Assembly: GCA_010909165.1 (NCBI GenBank)
Contig: MU008171.1
Location: 124,001 to 188,000, forward strand
DNA length: 64,000 nt
DNA from: Anthoceros angustus
Taxonomy: Eukaryota > Streptophyta > Anthocerotopsida > Anthocerotales > Anthocerotaceae
Reading direction: 5' to 3'
Shown: in pieces, positions 21,941 through 34,990 of the stretch
Position numbering within the stretch: the stretch's first letter is position 1
How the letters are laid out: the number at the start of each line of letters is the position of its first letter
The notes under the pieces: generated by a model
The model's input: the letters and a program-made list of their open reading frames with translations, nothing else
Told to the model about the DNA's origin: nothing
Database searches by the model: none
Program-made: the position numbers and the translations under genes

Positions 21941-23400
21941 TCACTCAAACTTCATCATACTTTAAAAAAATAACGCGTCCACCACAAGCGGTCAGCCGGA
22001 GAACCCGGTTGCCGGTGCGAGAGGGTTTCCGGTGGGGACGTCCGTACTCGGAACTAGGCGGCCTTAACTTGGGCCTTAACCCGTTGGGGTTAACCAAACC
22101 ATGAGCAGTGGCGAAAACCCCAAGCCAATTTCCACGGGGCCCTGCGAAAAGCAGGCGGGCGCCCGTCGGCCCTGACCTCAAACCCCGTCCCATCGGCCAT
22201 CGACGGACCCGTTCCGTAAATAGCGAGTCGACATCTTCCTTGCGGGTCGTCCGTACATCCCATCTTCGGCGTTTCGCACCATGGCAGTGGGCGGTGGACA
22301 CATGTTGTCAGCGGCCCTCATGACCCTTTGCGGGGTTACGCGATGGCCGGCGCGCTCGGTGATATCGGCCGTCGTTGAAGGTAGAGAGCAAAATCCGAAG
22401 CACAAAAGATTAAATTTGAAAATGCAGCTATCCATCAATTCCCGCCAATTCAAACTAACCACAGATGTTGATCAGTAGTTAGCATAAACCACCACAATAT
22501 AACTAAAACACGCTAACCATGGTTGACAAAATTCGTTCTCCATGGTTACCATATTACGTCGGTCTAGGTCGCCAACTCCCAACCACAGCGGCCAAACGTT
22601 GCCGAGGTTGCTTGTGGCAATTTTTTACAATTCATCCGCATCCATTTATAGTTTACTTACGGGCTACCCCTAATTGCACTGACATCATGAGCCCCATGTT
22701 CGCCACATGACGACTTGGTGCGTACGTGTGCCCCACCTTCCAAACCAACGTCGGTCTCACATTCCAGACGCATACCTAGAGGAGGAAATCGGAGGCTCCT
22801 TGTTTTTCTTCCGCTTGCTTCTATCTTCTGCGTCCAAGCAAGACTCCGCATGCTGTTTAGGGCCATTGACTAGTCTTCGCTTTAGGGGAGCCTTTCTTTT
22901 TGGCTGCGATAAGCACCAAAATCACCACAACATTATGTCATAGAAGCCCATAACCGCAGCACACCGCATCCACCGCTGGGTTTTCTTTCACTCACCGCAC
23001 TAATACCTCAAAACTAACCTTAGAATAATCATTGTCGGATGCCTTCTCGGCTGCAACATCAAAAATGGGGTGATTAGTCCTCCTGCAAAACCCTACTTTT
23101 CGTTTAAAAGGTATGCAGTCAAGTGCGGATTACCAGTTCGTGGTGGCCGTGTTATCCTCCTGTTTTCACTATCCGCCAAAGTGAATGATGGTGTGGCTGT
23201 AATGCCCTCCGCTCACCGCAGCGATTCGACATGGGCACATCGTCCTCTCGGCTGCACGCCATCTGCGGGCCAAGCTGGATCTTTGGCGGTCGAATACGAT
23301 CTGGGTCACCTGAGAACCCACCACCTGCCGTTGAGCGTCATCCACACATGAAATGAGAAGAACCCTTGGAAGAAGTGAAATGGCTAGAAATGCACGTGTT
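21941..23400. other. Left internal part of the CACTA element, no gene recognised
   Basis: GC-rich to mixed sequence with short frames on both strands and no recognised motif. It may include promoter or leader DNA of the element. Confidence 0.5.
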
Positions 23401-24793
23401 CTACAAACCTGCCTCCAAATTGTTTTCATGCGTCTTCTTCAATTGCGTATCCCTATAAGCTTGGATGGCATCAACACCGTGCACGCTGCACCAATCCTCT
23501 TCACCTTTTGTGGGAAGAACCCCCCACCGGGTCTTGAAGGCCTTGCGGAGGTCAGTGGCGCCACCGGCCATATGGATTGCACCCACCACCATCGTTCTTC
23601 TTCATCCGAGCCTCCGTCACGCTGAGGGCGAGGCCAAACACCATTGCCGCGGCCCTTAACTCCGAATCAACGCACTCGGTCCATGCCTCCTCACACAGAC
23701 CCAAGTCTCAAATCTCGATCATGGGTCCCTCCTTTCCGCACTGGCAGAACCTTGACTCTCTTCAACACTTGGAAGTTGCGGCCGAGCACAGCATGCCTTG
23801 TGATGGATGAAATCACAGGACCGGGAAAGACCTCTGCACAGCATCCACCATCTCAGCACGAAGCGAGACTAAATGCTGAGTGTATGGCTTCAACAATTTC
23901 AGACGACTCTGAACCAGCTCATTAACCCTTTTGTGGAACCCCGACTTGTCGATCGGGGTGAGGAAAAATTGCACACTCATGTGCGCCTTGACAAGGTGGC
24001 TGCCTCACAGCTCAGACGAGTTGCCTCCAAGAACTTGTCACTCCGTGCACCTTAATCGCCTTCAAAGACATCCGCTGTGTAAGAGTTGGCATAATGTTCA
24101 AAAAGCTTGCACACAAGGCTCGTTCGGGCACTTTTCCTCCGAAGCCTCAAAACGCCTCCAAGTGATGGCCTCTAGGTCCTCCTCACCGACTTCCTCTCCC
24201 ACGTCCCCACCACCTACCCCCCGGTGCTGTGCCTCCTCGTAAGGGGAACCATCCTCACTGTCTTCATACTCTTGCGCCCAAGTTAGGAGTCCTTCAACCC
24301 GCTCCCTCATGTCTGACGGCATCTTCTCCCTCCCGTCTTCCAAAACACAAGACTCTTCCTGCCAGAAACAAGATTGGAGGATCATGAGTAGGGTCTGAGC
24401 CTGAAATGCGTGCACGCAGGTACTAGACATTTCGGGATAGTACTGGGGTTCCACAACGCCTGCTGTCTCCCGTAGCGCCCGTTGTTGCCCCGCATGCTCG
24501 CCCTCCAACGATGCCCCATTCGCAAATGCCCGGTTTGCGTGGTCGCCCGGTCGCGTTCCATGCACCAATCGGGATGACACGCTGGCGTGACAAGTGCACA
24601 CGCCGCCTGCATTTCCGCAAGCCCATTGCTTCCTCTCCCGTGCACGACCCCATCGTGGGTTTTCCCGCCACCACCGCCACGTGGCGGCGGTGTACCGAAC
24701 CGATGTGATAGGCGGGTATGAGGTTGTCGATCCCGCCACACCCACCGACATCTTGTCTGCATATGTACAACGACACGCCACGCTCGGTGACAA
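23401..24793 (-). pseudogene. Fragmented coding-like region of unknown function inside the CACTA element
   Basis: Minus-strand frames read like protein across small breaks. One stretch contains QEYEDSEDGSPYEEAQ with an acidic run, and the next continues FEASEEKCPNEPC. A shifted frame reads LEATRLSCEAATL (about 24035-23995), and near 23590-23401 is LRKAFKTRWGVLPTKGEEDW. It lies downstream (on the minus strand) of the transposase-like block, where CACTA elements often carry a second gene, but there is no recognisable similarity to TNPA. Function unknown. Confidence 0.35.
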
Positions 24794-25275
24794 TGCGCTG
24801 GCCTGCGCATGGCGACGAGCTTAGATCCGCATGTTTGGTCGCAGATAGTAAGCGCAGGGAGAGTGCGGTGGCCTCTAAACTCCGTAGCTCGCAGCCCGTG
24901 CACGCTTCTCTCGGCCGTCTTGGGTGGAGGCGGCCACGCGGCTGCCGAGCCTTGGGTGATTCATCTCCCTCCCTTGCGGTCATCTCCCATCTTCCGCTCC
25001 TTATAGATGGAAATGTAGACTCCACCTTCAACGCGGACAATGGACAATGGAACATGCATCGCCGCAAGACATCGTGCATGCTTGCTTTATTAATCACAGT
25101 GAAGCATAAGAACTAGGCCCGAGCGTGAGGACAACTCAAGTGTAGCTACCTTCTATTCGGTGTACCCTACACAAAATAAAGTCTGGATAGGCCTTCTTCT
25201 TGCATGGTACGCTCTTGAGAGGGATGCAGCCCACGTACAACAAGACATGCCGTCATCGCATCACACTACTCCGAC

Positions 25276-27400
25276 TCAAATGAAGACCGATCCCACAGCA
25301 TGCAGTGCACACAACCCAGGCTCACGATTCGGCATGGCGTCACAGCCAGCGTGTGACATGTGCGAGAAATGTATAAGGCCCCATCTTGTTACAATCGCGT
25401 TACAGTCTTGTTGCAATTTTGTTGCAGTGTAGTGAGAGGCGGTATTTGGCCCTTTCAAAATTTCAACATATTTGCAACAACCAAAGTGTTACACCCTCTT
25501 TTGTTACAGTTTTGCAGGCTTGGTACCGAACCTCCTTCCCATGTGGGTTTGCCATTATTGCTTTCATTCCTTTGTTTTTCCCCTGCCTTTATTGTTATGC
25601 GTGTACCAGACTATAAGTATATAATATGCCTTACATTTTCCGCCCGAAGGCGTGCACGGATGTCGGAATGAATGGGACCCATTGCCCACTTCCCCTTCTC
25701 ACACCATCCTGCAACCATGTCGAAAGTCCTCATCGTAATGCATGCCCGCTCTCAATGGCGATAAAACTTGAATCTTGTAACAAATACGGTCGCGCCTTGA
25801 GCATCCACCCCAAGCTTTCTGTCTGCCTTGCCCGATGGTGTGGTCTACTTCCTCGAAACAGAACTACCTCGGACACATGTGCTCTTGGTTGTTTCCATCC
25901 ATAAACTCAGGCATAGTGCATAGCCTCCATGGCCGGATATCCGGTTGCAATAGAACCCTCGGGTTTGCGTTGGCGCACATGTTTCTTAAGCACAAGTAGG
26001 TACCGCTCCATCGGGTACATCCACCAGCGTGTCTTGGGCCATGTGTTTCCACTTCATCCACAAGATGGATAATGAGGTGTTGCATAACATTCCGAATGTC
26101 GAAGGCATGAAGGCTCTAGCTTGATGAAGATGTCGATAACCTCCCTTTTTCGCGGGATATCGGACACGAAATCTCTTTGCCACATATCCATCTTTACAAA
26201 CCTGCCAATCGGGTGATGACATTTAACTCCTGTGGTGGGAGCCTCCCTCGCAATGCTATGGGCAAGTAATCGCATCAAACAATGCCAATCGTGACTTTTC
26301 ATGCCGGTAACCTTGGGACGGTAAAACATCCTTTCAAATTATGTACACGTACAAGTGGTATCCGTATTTGTGCACTCCGTTTTGCAATACGGTGCGGCCT
26401 GCAAATTTTACGCGCGTTTGTTTCCACCCTATTCGCTGCAGTGCCTTTCACGTCACTCGTATTTCGTGCCCTTGTGGGCGTCCCCCGTATAGGGTACTTG
26501 TTTTGGAAACCCTTACAGTCCACAAGAACAACAGAAGACGTAGTTTCCTGCACCCTACAGATAACATGCCGGTTCTTTGCCGCATCCACATCCAAAATTG
26601 GGCGTCCTCCCTCAGCGCGCGGGATGAATCTACCGGCATCCGCATCCGCGGTGTCCCGTGCTCACTCGTCGCGCGCGAGGAATGAACCGCAATCTCCATC
26701 CGCGACCTACCGTGCTCCCTCCTCGCGCTGGAGGGGTGAATTTGGGGTTGTGGTTGGCATTCTCTGCCCCCGCCTGCTCGTTGAAGGCCTACTCCTCGTC
26801 AGAGCACTGGAAACTGTGCACCTCCCACCACCGATTTTGCCTTCCCCTTCCTCGCGCTGGTTTTTTTCCTTCCGCCGCAGCTCCGCGATTCCACCTGCTT
26901 CGATTGCAAGAACATATGACCACATGCCATTCCCATGGCCCTTGGCCTGTAAGCACAAACGGCTGGGAGTGCTTGCAATTTGGTGCTTACCTTCTCGGCC
27001 TTCTCTTTGTTTTGTTTCCGCCCACTTCCCCTTCTCACACCATCCGCAACCATGTCGGAAAGTCCTCATCGTCTGCTAATGCATGCTCTCAATGGCGATA
27101 AAACTTGAATCACAAAATACCGGTGTAAACGCCTTGAGCATCCACCCCAAGCTTTCTTGTCTCCGCCTTGCCCGATGGTGTGGTCTACTTCCTCGAAACC
27201 GAACTACCTCGGACACATGTGCTTCGTCTTGGTTGTTTCCATCCATAAACTCGAGGCATAGTGCATAGCCTCCATGGCCGATATCCGGTTGCAATAGAAC
27301 CCTCGGGTTTGGCGTTGGCACATGTTTCTTAAGCACAAGTAGGTACCGCTCCATCGGGTACAAAGTTCGCACGCGCGCTCACATCTCCATCCTCTTCCGC
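25276..27400 (-). pseudogene. CACTA transposase-like block A (TNPD), heavily shuffled
   Basis: Fragments of a Transposase_21 protein. At about 26308-26245 TGMKSHDWHCLMRLL (family form KSHDCHxLM). Near 26090-25990 a HLVDEVETHGP piece. At about 27360-27318 YPMERYLLVLKKHV followed by NPRVLLQPDIG (family form P-x-ERY-x3-LK...RPEGSIAxGY). Pieces are duplicated and out of order: the plus-strand word 'cccacttccccttctcacac' occurs near 25686, 27022 and 27573 and again near 43819. Each piece is broken by small indels. Block B at 43286-44720 is a more orderly copy of the same sequence. Confidence 0.7.
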
Positions 27401-28311
27401 CACCTCCTGTGCTCTTCCTCATCGTCACCATGTCAAATTCGCCATGTACCCAACGCACTGTCGAAGTTTTGTTCTCATCGGCGAGCGTTCGGATAACCGC
27501 GTGTTCAGCCCCTATATGCCTTCTTTTCCCGCCCGAAGGCGGTCGGATGTCGGAATGAATGGGACCCATTGCCCACTTCCCCTTCTCACACCATCCGCAA
27601 CCATGTCGTGACGCTCCTGTCCATTGGAGGCTGGATCCCATGTGATGTCTCATCTCGCCTCCATTCCCCGCCGCCGAGATGGTTTTTGGCACCATTGCGC
27701 ACATGTCGTCACCCCACGGCCCCCCCCGCCTCCATTGTCCATCCCGCCCATCTGTGCGCCACTACTACCCTTGATGTCCACGCATCGCCATTCCACGGAT
27801 GTGTACCGGCCCCATGTACAACTCACTTACTGACGCCTCTCCCTACCATGTTCTTCGTTGCCCCGTTTTCCCGAGTCACCCACCACCATGCCCCCTCTAC
27901 GATCATGACCATCGCTATGTTCGCCACAACCAATGCTGCCTGATTGAATATCCGTGTACATCGCCCACAGCAAAAATCCTCACAAGGCTGCCGTCCCATA
28001 AGCTGCAATTCGGAGATTAGAGGCTGCGGTAGATGTCCATATTTGGTACTTGGCGAGGCCACGGAATAATGGTTGATCGTTCACCTCGTGACGTCCCTCT
28101 CCATGTCGGGTTCCACCGCCTTCTGTCCCCGCCATTCGTCCTTCCTTCCCCGCACATTTGTGCGCGTTTTTCTCCACCACATGCTTGTGGCTCCCTGCTC
28201 GAATGCCTTCCGCCTCACATTTCGGTCATCCGCACCAAAATCTCCAACGGAGTCCAAAGTTCTCCGCGGTGTGTCCCCAAGATCCTCATTTTCCCATCCT
28301 CATGCGATTCC

Positions 28312-29709
28312 TAGCCCACCATGTCATGTCCTGCTAGCTTGGGACGAAAATGCGCCTCGGCGCTCAATTAATGGAAAGTACCAAAACTTTTCCTCGGGCC
28401 GCAAGCTCCTTCCAATACATCGTGTCGTGTCTTGGCGTGATGGCGAAACTAAGCGTCTTGATGTGCACCCGGTATATGCTACGCCTTTGGGACAGAGGCG
28501 ATCCGAACACGTGGATGACACTTGGAGCAATAGTTTATTCGCCTCTTGCCGACTTGGTAGAGTGTTTGGAGATGGCAACAAAGATGTCTTGATGACACGG
28601 AAAATTCGGACATTGCAGTCTCGAGATATTGTAACACTCTTGCACTTGAAGGAGCGCCGTGGTTGATGATAAGGTGCTTTGGTCACTCCTACGGCCCGTG
28701 CACGTCATATGACCTCTCCGATTCCTTCAAGGCATCATGCCATTAAATGCGCAAGGGTGAGCAGTTGTGCATAGCTTCTACTCCTCCGGGCTCATGAGCA
28801 TCATCGCAATATCCATTTCGCGCCGATGTCATCTTGATCGATCTTCACCGTGGTCAAGCGTGGGCCTCTTCACCATTCCGTAGCTTGCACCTGACCGATC
28901 GACCGGTGGAGCTGGTGCGGACGTGGTGCGACTAAGTGACCACTCCATCGAGGCTCTGCAGAACAATTTTACCGGTGGCGAAGGCGTCATCTAGAGGTGA
29001 TTGAAATGGAGAGGGCGCCATGGTACGAATTCGTTGTGGGAGATTGTGATGTCGGGCATGCCTCACGCATATCGAATCGCCGCAGTCGGTTGAAGGGCGG
29101 CAATCCGGACACGGACATCGAATCTTTGGGATTTGTCGATTCCTCGGTCTTACCATTTCAAGCGCACTTTGCAGGTGCAACTGGAATGAAATGTTTGAGT
29201 GATGTGTGTACGGTAGCGGATGTGGCGGATAGCGAGGATGTCTTGCTCCCGTCCTTTACGCCCAAGTGTGAATGGTCACATCGAAACCGGATCTTGACAG
29301 CGGCGGTAGATTACGCTTGTGTGGAACCTTCCTACATCGGACATGGTTTACGCTCGAGTTAGTGTCGAGTACATAGGACCTCCAATGCGAAAGCTCTGCT
29401 CCAATCCCCATCTGTTCCTTCTTGGCGATAGGCCCTTCGGATCATCTCCGTCCGTCGATTCGGTGGTTTGGAATGGCACCCGGTGATGAGTGAGGGGCAA
29501 GCTTGTCGAAGGCATGAATTCGGCGGTGTCGCCAGCAATGACGGAGATGGTGATGAGCCGCTCCGCAACCTCGCTCTGCGTCGTGGCATCTGGGGAGGTT
29601 CACAGATCTGGAGGGCGTTCACCGAAGAAACACTGTACATTGGAAGTGGCGAGACACAGAGAGGAAGCTTGTGTTGCGGCATGGACCGAGCCTCTGGAGG
29701 AGCATTCAC
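28312..29709. repeat. 1,398-bp direct duplication, copy 1
   Basis: This matches 30146-31543 over its whole length, with a constant offset of 1834 bp and no difference noticed. It starts 'tagcccaccatgtcatgtcc' and ends 'ggaggagcattcac'. The unique spacer 29710-30145 separates the copies. Frames on both strands are preserved identically in the two copies, but none is a recognised protein. Confidence 0.95.
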
Positions 29710-30145
29710 AGACCTCCTTGCGGGGATTATGTGTGTGCCAAAGCATATCGGGCAGTGGACACCCACAATTTGGACCCATACCGCCATTTCGGCTAGTCTC
29801 TCCTTCGCTATTTCGTGCTTGGATGGCGAAACTTCCTTTTCAGCTCGTGTCGTGCCCATGCTAAGGCATCTTCCCACTCTTCATCGTCCACCATGGAAGG
29901 TTTCCTATTGAGGTAGTTCCCCTTTTCCTCTCTTCCAGCAGCGGCAAAGATCATCCGGCATTCGCGTCCGCGTCATTTGAGAGAAATGTCTACTTATGCA
30001 CGACTTCGACTAACTGGGAAGGCTTCCGCCACACACTTGATTAACCGGGCCTTCTGCTTTTGAACGTCCCTCCACCTTGTTACCCTGTGTCGTTTCACAA
30101 CCTTTGTCCCGACTAGCTCCAAGATTTCTTCGTGTCTCCTTCGCT

Positions 30146-31543
30146 TAGCCCACCATGTCATGTCCTGCTAGCTTGGGACGAAAATGCGCCTCGGCGCTCA
30201 ATTAATGGAAAGTACCAAAACTTTTCCTCGGGCCGCAAGCTCCTTCCAATACATCGTGTCGTGTCTTGGCGTGATGGCGAAACTAAGCGTCTTGATGTGC
30301 ACCCGGTATATGCTACGCCTTTGGGACAGAGGCGATCCGAACACGTGGATGACACTTGGAGCAATAGTTTATTCGCCTCTTGCCGACTTGGTAGAGTGTT
30401 TGGAGATGGCAACAAAGATGTCTTGATGACACGGAAAATTCGGACATTGCAGTCTCGAGATATTGTAACACTCTTGCACTTGAAGGAGCGCCGTGGTTGA
30501 TGATAAGGTGCTTTGGTCACTCCTACGGCCCGTGCACGTCATATGACCTCTCCGATTCCTTCAAGGCATCATGCCATTAAATGCGCAAGGGTGAGCAGTT
30601 GTGCATAGCTTCTACTCCTCCGGGCTCATGAGCATCATCGCAATATCCATTTCGCGCCGATGTCATCTTGATCGATCTTCACCGTGGTCAAGCGTGGGCC
30701 TCTTCACCATTCCGTAGCTTGCACCTGACCGATCGACCGGTGGAGCTGGTGCGGACGTGGTGCGACTAAGTGACCACTCCATCGAGGCTCTGCAGAACAA
30801 TTTTACCGGTGGCGAAGGCGTCATCTAGAGGTGATTGAAATGGAGAGGGCGCCATGGTACGAATTCGTTGTGGGAGATTGTGATGTCGGGCATGCCTCAC
30901 GCATATCGAATCGCCGCAGTCGGTTGAAGGGCGGCAATCCGGACACGGACATCGAATCTTTGGGATTTGTCGATTCCTCGGTCTTACCATTTCAAGCGCA
31001 CTTTGCAGGTGCAACTGGAATGAAATGTTTGAGTGATGTGTGTACGGTAGCGGATGTGGCGGATAGCGAGGATGTCTTGCTCCCGTCCTTTACGCCCAAG
31101 TGTGAATGGTCACATCGAAACCGGATCTTGACAGCGGCGGTAGATTACGCTTGTGTGGAACCTTCCTACATCGGACATGGTTTACGCTCGAGTTAGTGTC
31201 GAGTACATAGGACCTCCAATGCGAAAGCTCTGCTCCAATCCCCATCTGTTCCTTCTTGGCGATAGGCCCTTCGGATCATCTCCGTCCGTCGATTCGGTGG
31301 TTTGGAATGGCACCCGGTGATGAGTGAGGGGCAAGCTTGTCGAAGGCATGAATTCGGCGGTGTCGCCAGCAATGACGGAGATGGTGATGAGCCGCTCCGC
31401 AACCTCGCTCTGCGTCGTGGCATCTGGGGAGGTTCACAGATCTGGAGGGCGTTCACCGAAGAAACACTGTACATTGGAAGTGGCGAGACACAGAGAGGAA
31501 GCTTGTGTTGCGGCATGGACCGAGCCTCTGGAGGAGCATTCAC
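30146..31543. repeat. 1,398-bp direct duplication, copy 2
   Basis: Partner of 28312-29709. After 31543 the sequence departs at once ('caaggcctcg' instead of 'agacctcctt'), giving a sharp breakpoint. A third, much diverged copy lies at about 45402-46870. Confidence 0.95.
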
Positions 31544-33049
31544 CAAGGCCTCGTTATCAACACCATTTACGAGGGCATTCACATCTATTGTGCCTGTCCT
31601 TCCTCGCCTCGCCGGTTGATATGACACCTCCACCGCAACAAATTCCGCCCGCCATTCCCTTTCTAGGGCCTCTGCACCCGTCGGTCCTTCCCGCTCCTCC
31701 TCCCTCCCTCCGACCGTCGTGCTACCTTCTGCATTCCCGCATTTTCGTCCTCCTCTACATCCAACTCCTCCATGAAGCGTGACGGTTGTTCTCCTCTTCC
31801 ACTTGATAGTTCCCATTCCCCCTACTTGCCATCCATCGCCTTCGTGCACATCCAATCGCATTCACACAAGGCACATGGAAATGACGTTCATCCGGATACC
31901 GGTCTATATGTCGACACCGTACAATGTGTTGCGTGAGCGTCACCGATATCATCTGTGCCACAACACACTCGTCCGATTTCGCTTTCTTGGTCCATGTCCT
32001 GCAGCTACCGCATTGCTCCAATTCGTCCGTCGGGATGGAAGGTGCCAAGTTTCACGCCATCGAACTGAACCTACTGCCCGCCATCGCGTGCTTCCCTCCT
32101 TCACGCTTTGTTGCCTCCTTTGCGCCGATGGCGCCTCCTCCCACCGTGCTCGCCGATTGAACGGAAGGTGGATGGGGATGGCGGAGGAGGATAGGCAAGA
32201 CGACCTACCCTCCTCATCCCTCCACCTTCCTACGGTCTGTCGGCCGTCAGACGCCTCCCGACTAGGTCTGTCCGTGCATACGGCCGACATCCTTGGCCAC
32301 CTCTATCCGTCTCACGCCATTTCGTGCATGCTCACCCTTCCTTCTGCAATTTTTGGCTCCCTCCGTAGGCAACCTTTTCCTTCCTTCGCCCCTCATGTAT
32401 CGCACTCCACCGCATAACCGGCCGGCCTTAGATTTGAAACATATGAGCCATCCGCCCTTCGAGGCAATTGCGAAACATGGCATGACGCCGCCTCGCACTC
32501 ATATCCCTTGTTCATTGACTTCCGGCCTACCGCCAATACCAATGTGCACATTTAGTGTTCAGGGTTGTCCGACGCTTTATTCGTTTCATATCGATGGAGG
32601 ATTAATGCCCGGCAAGCCCGCCATATTATGGAGGTCGGCAAACCCGTCACTTGCGTCATCATCTCTACCCCAATTCGATCATTCCTATCCGCCTCAATCC
32701 ATGGGTTCCTACCCCTCCATCCCGTCCGGTGCGGGAACCGCCACCCGATGTTTTCATCCATCGCCTCGGATGTAGCATGCATTGGGTTACCCGTGAGGGC
32801 CACACAAATGGGCCATCGATGGAGCGCACTCGTATGTGCAAAGTCTCTCCATGTTCACTGTCGAATCCGCACGATGTCCGCAATGATGGCCTGGGTCCAC
32901 TCGGCTCACACTGCATCAACGAACCTTCGATAACAGCTTGTACTCCTCCCAAGTGCACGCAAAATTTCGTATGTGACCATAAACACTCGCTCTCCTTCAC
33001 AACCTTCATCTCGCCTCCCGCTCATTAAAAATTTTGCGAGCACCGCCGT
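31544..33049. other. CACTA internal region, no gene recognised
   Basis: The plus strand is C-rich. Short overlapping frames on both strands, none with a family motif. Confidence 0.45.
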
Positions 33050-34990
33050 CCTTAGTGCTCCGGCGTCTATCTCGCCTCTATAGTTCTAAGGTGCCTTTGT
33101 TCCACATATGCCGATAAGCTACCGCCTCCATTCGTGGACCGTCCATGATAGCGCGCACTTCATCCGTCATAGCCGGGTGATTCTCCCATGCGTGCCTTCC
33201 CGCATGCGCCAAACCTTGAAAGTTCGCTCTCCACGTGAACCATACCTCGACCTCTTCCTCGTACATATCTGCATCATCACCTCCATGTGGTACAACACAG
33301 CGCCTGCCAGGCCTCCACGGCATCCAATTTGTACGGCCTCCCAAAGACCGAGCACCTTCTCTCCTTCTCGCTCGCTCGCCATAGCCCTCCAACGTGACCA
33401 TAATAACGCCGCAAAAATGCCATCCCATAGTGCATGCTCTCCTCCTTCAAGTACCCCAACGCTATCGGCCTCCTACGCATACGGACAAATCTTCCTCGTC
33501 CCAAGGTATCTTTCGACAGGTACATCCACCTCGTGTGCACCGGTCCGAGTACGCCTACCTCGTCCACTAGATGGATTATCGTGAGTCGATATATCAAACA
33601 TTTTGGAGGGAATTGCTTTTCCAGGATCGCACATCACCCTCGCTGCCTCCTCTTTCATTGCTTGGATTTCATGGTCTTGATTGTCCCAAATCCACTCTGA
33701 CCGCCTAACTTGACCACCGCCTTGTACACATCGGGGTCTATGCACCCTCGGAGGACAATAGGGAAGACTACTTCCATCATTATGTGCCGCCATGGCACTT
33801 CAGCCCCAACCTTGCCGCCGCGATTTCGCAGCTATGTTAGATCCGCACTGCTGGCGCCTTTATGCGTTCATTTCGCACAATAACCCGTTGTTCCTCTCGA
33901 CCTATGCACGGGGCAATGGCCATCCTCTCGCCATAACCACCCTTTCCCTCCACTCGCTTCCATGTCCATCCGTGAGGCTATGTCATCTCGGTCTCCTGTC
34001 AACGTATGCCAAATGGCTTCGGCGTTGTTTTTCTCGACGTGCATAACGTCCTTTGGTGCCCATTTCAGCAAAAACCGCCAGTATGGGAGGTCTACAAACA
34101 AGGCCGACCTTCGTCGGGTTCCAAACCGGCCTCGATGGCGCAGGTCCGCCGGGGTCGCGTTCCCTCTGGCTGCCATATCTTCTATGACATCGACGAAAGA
34201 TGGCGGGGCAGGTGGGGGCCGATACTCTGCCACTCCATTGTACCAGCCACGCCCGCCCACCGCCCACGCCGTCGCCGGAAGCCACCTCCTAAAACCAGCA
34301 TATATTTTCTTCAAGTCCAAGAATACCGTGAATCCAAGTCCTCCGAATCAACACATGCACGGGCCCCTCACTTGCAATCCCGCCGTGGTCCCAAGGCTGG
34401 GTAACTGCTATGACGTGCAAAATCGCTGCTCGTAGTTTGAAATGCTGCTTTGGATGGTTGACGGTTTGGAGAAGTCTTCCGTGTCCATGCCTCTCCAAAG
34501 GTCCTGCAGTCCTCGATTAAAGGCGCCATAAAGACATCGAAATTCTGGCGATGCCAGCCGCACAATCAACGGGCATAATCACATTCGCATCCTTTGTGCT
34601 GGCCCATGGTGGCATATTGTGCACGAACAACAAAACCGCCATATGGATGTGTTTGCACTGGCCAAATGGATTGAAGCCATCTGCACAATGCAAACCTTAC
34701 GCTGTTCTTCCCCAAAGCCGTCTACTCCATCAAGAGCTGTCCAAGCGGTGTGTGTCACCATGATGGTCATGTCCCGTCTGCTGCTTTCCCCACATACCAT
34801 GTCATCATCTACCGTATGTGGCATTTGAAACATTCGGCCAGCGTGCCTTCAACGGAAAATGCCAAAGCACCTTACGCGTATTTCATCTTCCTCATCAAAC
34901 CCTTCCCTAAACTGGTGTGTCGATCTGGCAATGCGTAGTCCCCTCAGATAAAAACATCCCTCTCGGGATTTTCGCATTACCTTGGCCCAA
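33050..34990 (-). pseudogene. CACTA transposase-like block C (TNPD), diverged from A and B
   Basis: Minus-strand pieces in the correct N-to-C order. QNFDVFMAPLIEDC at about 34545-34505 (family form DVYLxPLVDEL). LRAAILHVIAV at about 34440-34405 (family form RAALLWTI). ALFVDLPYWRFLLKWAPKDV then MHVEKNNAEAIWHTLTG at about 34110-33990 (family form LPYW...DVMHIEKNV...IxGTLL). IIHLVDEVGVLGPVHTRWMY at about 33580-33520. A C-terminal tail runs to about 33080. Frameshifts separate each block. Residue differences from block B are many, so this is a different lineage of transposase, not a recent copy. Confidence 0.8.
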
